Below the pieces are notes generated by a model. The model made no database searches. It worked only from the letters and a program-made list of their open reading frames with translations, and had not been told where the DNA came from. Below, piece by piece: positions 52,022 to 59,949 of a stretch of DNA of 64,000 nucleotides (position 1 is its first letter; the number at the start of each line of letters is the position of its first letter). Both the position numbers and the translations under genes were made by a program. Source of the DNA: Persicitalea jodogahamensis (GTDB lineage: Bacteria > Bacteroidota > Bacteroidia > Cytophagales > Spirosomataceae); assembly GCF_014651615.1 (NCBI RefSeq), contig NZ_BMXF01000001.1:558001-622000 (forward strand), written 5' to 3'.

Positions 52022-54430
52022 TTACTCGCTCCTGAGACTCTCCACCGGATTTCGCAGTGCCGTTTGAATCACCTGCAGTCCAATCACCAAAGCCGAAACC
52101 AGCGCTATGCTTACGCCTACCTGCACGAACGGTAACCAGGTGATCGTGGTATGATAAGCATAATCGGCTAGCCAATCCGTGAGGAGCGTGTAGGCCAGCG
52201 GCCATGCTATGAGATTGGCAACGAGCAATATCCAGGCGTACTCATTCAGGAAAAGTCCCACAATACCCGCTACGGAAGCACCTAGTACTTTACGGATGCC
52301 GACCTCTTTGGTCCGGCGCGAAACGGTGAGCGAAACCATGCCCACGACGCCCAGAAGCATCACCAGCAAAGACAATCCGGTGGCCACGTAAGCGGCCTTT
52401 TCCAGTTGCAATTCGGTTTTATATAGTTTTTCAAAAGCCTGATCAATGAAGGCATATTCCAGCGGAGAGTCCGGGAATAGTTCGTGCCATTTCTTTTCGA
52501 TAGCCGCAATCGTCGGGCGCACTTCGCCGGCTTCTATTTTGAAGGAAAAATAGCGATAGATAGTGATGTTTTGAATATGTCCGACCAGCAACGGCTCGAT
52601 GGCTTTGTGCATGCTGCCGAAATGGAAATTCTTAATCACGCCCAATACCCGAAATGGCTGCAAACTACCCTGAATCCTCACCATTTTCCCGACCGCCGCC
52701 TCGGGGCTCAGGTAGCCGAGCTGCTTAGCGGCAGATTCATTTAGTACAATGCCATCGGCATCTTGTTGACTTGCTTCCGGCCGAAAGTACCGTCCGCTTA
52801 GCACGTCGATTTGGTAGGTTTTGGCAAAATGCTCATCGGTCGTCAGGGCAGGCATGGTGATGGCCTGGGTACTGTCCTGCTCCGGCAGATAGACGTTGGC
52901 GTTCAATCCTGCGCTGCCGTTCGGAATTTCGTATGATAAGCTGGCCGAGCCGACGCCGGGTAAGCGGGCAAATTGATCACGAAGGTCTTCCATGCGTGTG
53001 ACGCCCTCGGGCGACCAGTCGCGGGGCAGCGAAGAGACGGTTAGCAGGGCGTCCTTATTAAACCCCAGATCAGTATCAAAGAAGAAGGCGATTTGGCGGG
53101 AAACGAAAATCGCGCCCACAAAAACCAGTACCGCAATCGTAAACTGTGCGGTCACCAGCCCTCTCCTGAACCACCGCCCGCCCGCTGCGGTCCGCTCTTT
53201 TCCTTTCAAAGAATCGACGGAGGAGTAGGCCGACAAATGGAGGGCAGGATAACCGCCGGCCAGTAAGCCAACCAAAAGAATTAAAGCGAGTATTCCCCAA
53301 CCGTATCCAGCAGGCAGGTCCGTTAGCGATAGAATGTCTTTGCCCACCACGCCGCTGAATGCCGGACGAAATAGCACGTATAAACCGATGGAAAGTACCA
53401 TCGCCAGCAGCGTCAGGACCAGGGCTTCCGTCAAAAACTGCGCGGTCAGTTGTCGGCGCAAACCTCCGAGTGCTTTGCGCACGCCAATTTCGCGCAACCG
53501 CGTGGAAGCACTACCCAGCGAAAGGTTGACAAAATTAATGACGGCCATCAGCAAAATAAAAAGCGCCACCCACGCCAGCGTTGTGATCATTCGGCGCACC
53601 AGACCATTGTTGCTTTCCAGGTAGTAATCGGTCAGCGGGGTCAAATAGGCAGTCAGGTTTTTGCCCAGATTGGGCGGGGCATTCGTGGCAATGAGCTGAG
53701 CGAGGGGTTTCTTCAAATCCGAGGGCGACACACCCGGCTGCAACTCCACGTAGTTGACGGTGAAAGTGTTGTTCCAATTGGTAAGATCGCCGCCGAAATA
53801 GGGCAGCGCGCCCAGCGACATGAAAACTTCGGCTTCTTCGGTCAATAGGTGAGTCACCGAGTTGGGTGGTAGTGGCTTAAGTACCCCCGTTACGGTAAAC
53901 TCCTGCTTCCCCGATTGCGGTGTCTCTACGGTCAGCGATTGATTCAATACATCGGTTTTGCCAAAAAGCTTACGGGCTCTGGTCTCGGTGATAACGATTC
54001 CATTCGGCTGAGTCAGAGCCGTGTGCGGATTGCCCGCCGCCAACGCAAAATCGTACATCGTCAGCAATGTCGAATCGCCGATCTGGATGGATTCGCGGAA
54101 ATGGTTGTTACCGTGGCTCACCGTGGCGGTAACGCCATAAAAGGCGTAGGAATCGGCCACCAGCGTCGGATACTGCGTTTTTAGGGCCTGACCGATGGGT
54201 GCCAGGGTCGCGAATTCCAGCCCCATGTTTTCCTGCTTCCAGCGACTTTGCACGATATATTGCCGCTCGGTATTGCGTAAAGTCCGGTTCACCCGGAATT
54301 CGCCCCAGACGTAGCTGCCGATCAGCATGGCGAACGTGATGCCCACCGCCAGTCCGGTAATGTTCAGGAGTGAATAGTACTTGCTGCGCAGCAAGGATCG
54401 GTAAGCGATTTTGAGATAGTTTTTCAGCAT
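52022..54430 (-). CDS. FtsX-like MacB-type permease, array member 4 (most divergent)
   Basis: I start it at the ATG at 54430 (MLKNYLKIAYRSLLRSKYYS), which matches the start of all other members; the upstream ATG at 54463 adds 11 unsupported residues. Length 802. It is the most divergent: the first FtsX motif is LMAVINFVNLSLGSASTR rather than LLIACINFMNLATARS, the coupling segment is REIGVRKALGGLRRQLTAQF and the last helix region (LLVANLIAWPLAYTLLTDWL) lacks the usual LKLV. It still ends LRNPVESLRSE. The gap of 139 bp to member 5 lacks the palindromes, so it is probably co-transcribed with members 6 and 5. Confidence 0.9.
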   Translation of the reverse strand: MLKNYLKIAYRSLLRSKYYSLLNITGLAVGITFAMLIGSYVWGEFRVNRTLRNTERQYIVQSRWKQENMGLEFATLAPIGQALKTQYPTLVADSYAFYGVTATVSHGNNHFRESIQIGDSTLLTMYDFALAAGNPHTALTQPNGIVITETRARKLFGKTDVLNQSLTVETPQSGKQEFTVTGVLKPLPPNSVTHLLTEEAEVFMSLGALPYFGGDLTNWNNTFTVNYVELQPGVSPSDLKKPLAQLIATNAPPNLGKNLTAYLTPLTDYYLESNNGLVRRMITTLAWVALFILLMAVINFVNLSLGSASTRLREIGVRKALGGLRRQLTAQFLTEALVLTLLAMVLSIGLYVLFRPAFSGVVGKDILSLTDLPAGYGWGILALILLVGLLAGGYPALHLSAYSSVDSLKGKERTAAGGRWFRRGLVTAQFTIAVLVFVGAIFVSRQIAFFFDTDLGFNKDALLTVSSLPRDWSPEGVTRMEDLRDQFARLPGVGSASLSYEIPNGSAGLNANVYLPEQDSTQAITMPALTTDEHFAKTYQIDVLSGRYFRPEASQQDADGIVLNESAAKQLGYLSPEAAVGKMVRIQGSLQPFRVLGVIKNFHFGSMHKAIEPLLVGHIQNITIYRYFSFKIEAGEVRPTIAAIEKKWHELFPDSPLEYAFIDQAFEKLYKTELQLEKAAYVATGLSLLVMLLGVVGMVSLTVSRRTKEVGIRKVLGASVAGIVGLFLNEYAWILLVANLIAWPLAYTLLTDWLADYAYHTTITWLPFVQVGVSIALVSALVIGLQVIQTALRNPVESLRSE

Positions 54431-54569
54431 GAAACTTTCGGAAATGCGCAGACCTGGTATCATCTGTCTGCCTGATTGAACAAGCAGCCAAGGTAGAAAA
54501 CAATCTCAAAATGAGTGTGTTAAAAATCCTTAAACGTAGTTTTTGATGAGGGGTACTTTGGTCGTAAGA

Positions 54570-56954
54570 CTATTCGCTCCTCAGCGACTTCACCGGGTTC
54601 ATCAATGCCGCTTTAATGCTCTCAAACCCTACCGTGATCAGTGCTACAGCTACCGACAGGATAGCGGCCAGGAAGTAATAATCCCAGGAAAGCTCGATTC
54701 GGTACGGAAAATCCTGTAACCAGGCGGAAATCGCATAGTAGGAAATCGGTACGGCGATGAGGATCGAAAATAAAACGAGCTTGATAAAATCCGTGGATAA
54801 CAAGGTGGCGATCCGTACTACCGAGGCTCCCAGTACTTTTCGGATTCCTACTTCTTTGAGTCGGGATTCGGCATTAAAAGTAGCCAGACCAAACAGGCCA
54901 ATACACGAAACAAAAATGGATAGGATGGTCGCCAGCGTAATAATCTGTTTCCATTTGGCTTCCTTTTCGTATTTTTTGAAATTAGTCATATCCTCAAATA
55001 CATACTCAAAGGGCATGAGCGGAATATGCTTGTGAAAGACCTGTTCAATGGCTTTGACCGTAGCCGGAATATCCCTGGTGTCCAGTTTGATCATTAAGGT
55101 TCCTAAACGATAATTAGGGTCTTGGGTCAGTAGTAGCGGTTCGATCTTTTCTTTCAGCGAAGCATAATGATAATCCCTTACTATACCTACTACCCGAAGT
55201 GTTGCATCCTTCCACTCGAAGTATATCTCTTTTCCAATCGCATCCTTCCAACCTGCCTCCCTGACAAAAGCTTCGTTGATAATGACAGACTGAGTGGGGT
55301 CGGAGGTGAAACTCTGCGAGAAATTACGCCCTTGTTCGAGAGGTATTTCCAGCGTATTGAGAAAATCATCATCCACGCCTATATAGCTAAATCCTATATT
55401 TTGATCCCCGATTTTGGCACCGGTTCCGTTATAATGGCCGTTGAAGCCCGCCACGGACTTAATTCCGGCAGTGTTCTGTAATTCCTGTTTGATCACATCG
55501 AATGTCTGCTTACCGGGTCCCCCACGGCCCAAACTCAGAACCATCAGGTTTTCATCGTTGTAACCTAGATCTTTGTTGGTCAGGTACTCGAACTGCGAAA
55601 AAATAACCAGCGTCGCGACTACCAGCGACACCGATAGCGCAAACTGGAAGACCACCAATCCTTTGGTGAGGTAATTTTTCCGGGTAAGCCGAAGTCGGTT
55701 ATAGAGCGTTTGGGTCGGGCTGAATCCCGATAAGGCCAGTGCAGGGTAAAAACCAGCTACAAAGCCCGTAACCAGAAGGAGCCCTATGTACATAGCTACC
55801 AGCTTAAAGTCGAACAGATACGAAAGCGCCAGTTGCTTATTTGCTAGTTCGTTGAAGGTAGGCAGTATAACTTGGGTCAGCGCTAGCGCGAAAGCGAAGG
55901 CAACAAACGCCAGCAAAATCGACTCACTCAGGAACTGAGCGACAAGCTGTGTTCGCTTACTTCCGGCTACCTTTCGAATGCCAATTTCCTTAGCCCGATT
56001 GAGTGAGCGGGCCACCGTCAGGTTTACGAAGTTGATGCAGGCAATCAGCAGAATAAACAAGGCTATGCCGGACAGGAGATAGGAATATATCGGGCTGCTG
56101 CCATGCCCCAATCCATTGCGCAAATCGCTCAGTTCATTATCCATGTGAATGGTCAGAAATGGCTGAAGGTCGAAGTGGATTTTGGACTTAGAATCCTTCA
56201 TCTCGCCGATTTCCTCAGCAGCCTTGCTGGCAAATACCCGATCGAGTTTGGGTACTACTGTACGGGAATCGGCCTTATCATGTAGCAGCACGAAGGTATT
56301 CATGTAGAAACCCATCCATCCGGTATCGGTCCAGCCTTTTGCCTCCTGAAATTTGAAGGGCAGTACAGTTTCAAACTGGATGGAAGAATTCTCCGGACAG
56401 TTTTGGGCTACGCCGGAAACGGTAAAAGTCTCAAATTCATCCCCTATTTTCAGGTCCAGGGTTCGGCCTACAGCATCGGTGGTGTTGAAGTACTTCTCAG
56501 CGATTCGCTCGGTCAGTACAATCGAATGTATATCCGAAAGTACCGTTTCAGGATTACCAGCCAGCAGGGGCATCGTGAATATTCTGAAAAAGCCATCATC
56601 CGCAAAGACTGCCGACTGATTGAAGAGTTCATTATCTTTTTTTATAACGAAAGAATTACTCTGCGTTCGAACCACCTCCTTGATTTCAGGAATTTCCTGC
56701 TTGAATGCCGGTCCGTGAATGGCATTGGTACTGCCAGTCGTTCGGGCTCCATTCTCATCGGAGAACGTAACCTGTATGCGGTATAACTCATCTTTATGTT
56801 CCTGAAAACGATCGAAGCTAACTTCATCTTTGATGTACAATACGATCAGCATACAGCAGGTCAAGCCCAGTGACAGCCCCGCAATGTTGACCAGGGAAAA
56901 TAGCCTGTTTCTCGTCAGGTTCCGCCAGGCGATTTTGAAATAGTTTTTGATCAT
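54570..56954 (-). CDS. FtsX-like MacB-type permease, array member 5
   Basis: 794 residues. First helix SLVNIAGLSLGLTCCMLIVL, first FtsX domain LIACINFVNLTVARSLNRAK and EIGIRKVAGSKRTQLVAQFL, second FtsX domain KEVGIRKVLGASVVRIATLL, ending LMNPVKSLRSE. The gap to member 6 is only 59 bp with no promoter-like signal, so the two are surely one transcription unit. Its sequence is richer in A/T codons than that of its neighbours, which hints at a different history from members 1 and 6. Confidence 0.92.
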   Translation of the reverse strand: MIKNYFKIAWRNLTRNRLFSLVNIAGLSLGLTCCMLIVLYIKDEVSFDRFQEHKDELYRIQVTFSDENGARTTGSTNAIHGPAFKQEIPEIKEVVRTQSNSFVIKKDNELFNQSAVFADDGFFRIFTMPLLAGNPETVLSDIHSIVLTERIAEKYFNTTDAVGRTLDLKIGDEFETFTVSGVAQNCPENSSIQFETVLPFKFQEAKGWTDTGWMGFYMNTFVLLHDKADSRTVVPKLDRVFASKAAEEIGEMKDSKSKIHFDLQPFLTIHMDNELSDLRNGLGHGSSPIYSYLLSGIALFILLIACINFVNLTVARSLNRAKEIGIRKVAGSKRTQLVAQFLSESILLAFVAFAFALALTQVILPTFNELANKQLALSYLFDFKLVAMYIGLLLVTGFVAGFYPALALSGFSPTQTLYNRLRLTRKNYLTKGLVVFQFALSVSLVVATLVIFSQFEYLTNKDLGYNDENLMVLSLGRGGPGKQTFDVIKQELQNTAGIKSVAGFNGHYNGTGAKIGDQNIGFSYIGVDDDFLNTLEIPLEQGRNFSQSFTSDPTQSVIINEAFVREAGWKDAIGKEIYFEWKDATLRVVGIVRDYHYASLKEKIEPLLLTQDPNYRLGTLMIKLDTRDIPATVKAIEQVFHKHIPLMPFEYVFEDMTNFKKYEKEAKWKQIITLATILSIFVSCIGLFGLATFNAESRLKEVGIRKVLGASVVRIATLLSTDFIKLVLFSILIAVPISYYAISAWLQDFPYRIELSWDYYFLAAILSVAVALITVGFESIKAALMNPVKSLRSE

Positions 56955-57013
56955 GGCTGTTTTTATTTATAAAATTTCAGTTCTGTATGACCAGTAACCA
57001 GCAGACATTTTAT

Positions 57014-59422
57014 TTATTCACTCCTCAGCGACTCCACCGGATTCGCCACTGCCGCCTTCACGCTCTGGAAACTCACCGTCAGTAGCGCAATACCAATAGC
57101 CAGAATACCTGCCAGCGCGAATACGCCCCAGCCGATGTCTGTTTTGTAAGCAAAACCACCCAGCCATTCACTCATAGCATACCAAGCGACGGGCGAGGCG
57201 ATCAGCAGGGCGACTAATACGGGTTTCAGGAAATCCTTGGAAAGCAAAGCTACGATGCTACCGATGCTGGCACCCAGTACTTTGCGAACGCCTATTTCCT
57301 TTACCCTTTGCTCCGCCATAAACATGGACAGGCCAAATAGCCCCAGGCAGGACAGCAGAATGGCTATTCCTGCGAAAGTGCTGAACAGACTCTGTTGTCT
57401 TTGTTCGGCGGCGTAAAGGCGGTCGAAGCGCTCGTCGAGGAACTGGTACTGGAAAGGTTGTCCCGGAAAAAACTGCTTCCACACCTTTTCCACGCGTTGC
57501 AGCCCGGCGGTGATATCGCCTTTGAGTGGAACCGAAACCCAGTTGAGCCGGCCCGGGGTGAGCGTCATAGCGATGGCAGCGATTTCCTGGTGCAGCGATT
57601 CAAAGTGGTAGTCCTTAGTGACGCCGATTATCTGACCCCGCACGTTTCCGTACTGAAACGGCTTACCGATGGCCTCGTCGGGTGTCCAGCCTAGTTGCCG
57701 TGAGGCCGTCTCGTTTATGACTACCATGGATGTATCGGTAGAAAAATCACGGGAGAAATTGCGCCCGGCCGCCATGCCGATCTTGTAGGCTGGAACAAAA
57801 TCGTAGTCCACCATTAGTTGCTTAAGGGTGATGCTGGTGGGAGCCATGCTGTCGCCCTGCATGGCACGGGCTCCTTGTGAGTCGAGCAACCGCCCGGAAG
57901 GAATGCGCGACGAGCGGCCTACGTCGGTGACCGAGCCCGTCTGGATGAGTTGTTGTTTGAGTGTTTCGTAGTTGGTTTCGCCGTCTCCGGCATCTCGCAA
58001 AAGTACCACTTGCTCTTTCTCGTAGCCCAGGCTGTAATCCTGGATGTAGTGCATCTGGTTGCGCACCACGCCTGTGCCGATGATGAGGGCGATGGCAATC
58101 GAGAATTGCGTGATGACCAGTACCTGCCGCAGTCGGCCCGTGCGTAGTTTACTGGCGATTTGTCCTTTCAGGACGTTGAGTGGCCGGAAGGAAGCCAGGA
58201 AAAAAGCGGGATAAAGGCCCGCAATTAACCCGGTCAGGAGCGTGATGCTTGTCACGATGACCAGAAAAGTCGGGTCAAGCAATTGCGCGAATGACAGCTC
58301 TTTTTGACTAAAATTATTAAGGGCAGACAAGCCGAACACCATTAAAAGCAAAGCAAAGAACAACGCCAGAATAACCAGTAGCAGCGACTCGCTCAGAAAC
58401 TGCCCGATGAGTTGGCCGCGTTTGGCGCCTACCACCTTACGCATACCGACTTCCTTGGCCCGTCCGGCCGAGCGGGCGGTGGCCAGGTTCATGTAGTTGA
58501 TGCAGGCAATCAGCAGAATGAACAGGCCAATGAGTGAAAAAATATAGATGTAGCGGATATTTCCCGGCGGCTCCAACTCCGAATCGGTATGGGAACGCAG
58601 ATGAATATCGGTGAGTTTGGTCAGGTTCAGCACGGAAAAAGAGGAGGGCATCCGGCCTTCATAGGAAGGCACGTGCTTGTCCTGAAAGGCCGGGAATGCC
58701 TTTTCCATGCGCTGCGGATCAGCGCCCTTAGCCAGTAAAATATAGGTAGTGAAAGAGTTATTGCCATAATTGGTTCGCAACTGTTCGGCACCGTAAATAT
58801 TCGGGTCGTTCAGAGCCGAAAAGGCCAGGAGAAAACGAGGGTGGAAGTGCGCCTGCGCAGGCAGCGGCTCATACACGCCCGTCACGATGAGGTCGAACTG
58901 GTTTTCGACGCGCAGCGTCTTGCCGACGGGATCTTCCTTGCCAAAGTACTTCTCGGCCATCGGGCGCGACATGAGCATGGAGTTTGGATTTGCCAGAGCC
59001 TCGTCGGGGTTGCCGCTGATGAAGTCGAAAGTCAGTACTTTGAATAAATTCTCTTCGGCAAAGAACCCATCTTCCTCGTTGAATTGCCGCTCGCCGTTCC
59101 GCATGACCAACCCGCCCGTACCCAGCGTTCTGACGACCTCTTCGGCCTCGGGGAAATCCTGCTCGATGAGCGGCCCGAACGGTGGAGCCACCTGCGCCAA
59201 AGTCAGCGAGGGGGTACCCTCTGACGTCAGGAAAGTGCGGCCCACGCGGTACACGCGGTCGGCGTTTTCATTGTAGCGGTCGTAGCCCAACTCGTCTTTG
59301 ACGTAAAGTGCGATCAGCAGAAATCCCGCAAGTCCAACGGCCAGTCCGATGATGTTGATGATGCCAAAAGCCTTATGGCGAAGGAGGTTTCGGTAGGCTA
59401 TTTTGAGGTAGTTGAGTAGCAT
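57014..59422 (-). CDS. FtsX-like MacB-type permease, array member 6 (operon head)
   Basis: 802 residues. First helix GIINIIGLAVGLAGFLLIAL, first FtsX domain LIACINYMNLATARSAGRAK and EVGMRKVVGAKRGQLIGQFL, second FtsX domain KEIGVRKVLGASIGSIVALL, ending VANPVESLRSE. The C-terminal 25 residues are nearly the same as in member 1, suggesting gene conversion or recent duplication of the ends. Upstream (59423-59586) lie a TGGCAC box and two CTGTCCGA palindromes, so this gene probably heads an operon of members 6, 5 and 4. Confidence 0.92.
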   Translation of the reverse strand: MLLNYLKIAYRNLLRHKAFGIINIIGLAVGLAGFLLIALYVKDELGYDRYNENADRVYRVGRTFLTSEGTPSLTLAQVAPPFGPLIEQDFPEAEEVVRTLGTGGLVMRNGERQFNEEDGFFAEENLFKVLTFDFISGNPDEALANPNSMLMSRPMAEKYFGKEDPVGKTLRVENQFDLIVTGVYEPLPAQAHFHPRFLLAFSALNDPNIYGAEQLRTNYGNNSFTTYILLAKGADPQRMEKAFPAFQDKHVPSYEGRMPSSFSVLNLTKLTDIHLRSHTDSELEPPGNIRYIYIFSLIGLFILLIACINYMNLATARSAGRAKEVGMRKVVGAKRGQLIGQFLSESLLLVILALFFALLLMVFGLSALNNFSQKELSFAQLLDPTFLVIVTSITLLTGLIAGLYPAFFLASFRPLNVLKGQIASKLRTGRLRQVLVITQFSIAIALIIGTGVVRNQMHYIQDYSLGYEKEQVVLLRDAGDGETNYETLKQQLIQTGSVTDVGRSSRIPSGRLLDSQGARAMQGDSMAPTSITLKQLMVDYDFVPAYKIGMAAGRNFSRDFSTDTSMVVINETASRQLGWTPDEAIGKPFQYGNVRGQIIGVTKDYHFESLHQEIAAIAMTLTPGRLNWVSVPLKGDITAGLQRVEKVWKQFFPGQPFQYQFLDERFDRLYAAEQRQQSLFSTFAGIAILLSCLGLFGLSMFMAEQRVKEIGVRKVLGASIGSIVALLSKDFLKPVLVALLIASPVAWYAMSEWLGGFAYKTDIGWGVFALAGILAIGIALLTVSFQSVKAAVANPVESLRSE

Positions 59423-59469
59423 TTTATGTAGAATGAAAGGAGGATAGGGTACAAGGAATAATGGAAGGC

Positions 59470-59487
59470 GGGAAAAACCTGTGCCAT
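59470..59487 (-). promoter_or_regulatory. TGGCAC box, candidate sigma-54 promoter for member 6
   Basis: The minus strand reads ATGGCACAGGTTTTTCC: the -24 half TGGCAC is perfect and the -12 half is TTTC in place of TTGC at correct spacing. It is about 60 bp before the start codon at 59422 and 52.5 bp from the nearer palindrome centre. Confidence 0.5.
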
Positions 59488-59524
59488 AAGTCTAACTAAT
59501 TGTTAGTCAGTATTTATATATAAT

Positions 59525-59567
59525 AAAACTGTCCGATTTCGGACAGTTTTATTCGGAATCGGACAGT
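59525..59567. promoter_or_regulatory. Paired palindromic operator/enhancer sites upstream of member 6
   Basis: Site 1 (59529-59546) is the perfect palindrome CTGTCCGA-TT-TCGGACAG, extended by AAA/TTT to a 24-bp stem with a 2-nt centre plus flanks. Site 2 has a perfect TCGGACAG half at 59559-59566 and a degenerate other half. Centres are 59537.5 and 59557.5, 20 bp apart. The position, about 75-95 bp upstream of the inferred start of transcription, suits an enhancer-binding activator. It also lies 20 bp past the stop of the 95-aa gene, so a terminator role is possible for site 1. Confidence 0.7.
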
Positions 59568-59586
59568 CGTGAGAGGCTTTTTCAAA

Positions 59587-59874
59587 TCATGCTACCTCAC
59601 CACGCAGCAGCCTGCGACTTTCTTCTTTTACAAAAGTGATAGGAACAAACTCATCGGTGGGCGCGCCGATGTAGTACACCGTCCAGGCGGGATCATGGGA
59701 CGAGAGCATTTCGCTGATACAGTCGGCGCGGTGCCCGTGCGGATTGCTGCAATCGTTCCAGTAAAACAGCTCCACCCGGTAGTGCAGTTGGTGCTTTTGC
59801 CCGTTGATCGTTACCTCGACTTCAATCTCCTGCTTGCCGGGAAGGGGAGGAATGGGGATGGCTATGTGGCTCAT
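59587..59874 (-). CDS. Small unknown protein inside the permease array
   Basis: The 95-residue product (MSHIAIPIPPLPGKQEIEVE, then a strand pair VTINGQKHQLHYRVELF) has no signal peptide or membrane helix. It contains two cysteines (NDCSNPHGHRADCIS) and His residues that might bind a metal, then SSHDPAWTVYYIGAP and a short helical, Arg-rich end (KEESRRLLRGEVA). I do not recognise a family. It sits between members 7 and 6, 75 bp after member 7, and is the only non-permease gene in the array. Confidence 0.7.
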   Translation of the reverse strand: MSHIAIPIPPLPGKQEIEVEVTINGQKHQLHYRVELFYWNDCSNPHGHRADCISEMLSSHDPAWTVYYIGAPTDEFVPITFVKEESRRLLRGEVA

Positions 59875-59949
59875 AGTTGTTGGGGTTTAGTGAAACATTG
59901 GTTTCTTGGGCAAGGAAAAGAGGACTGGCTTTCGGTACTTTCCTTCTTT

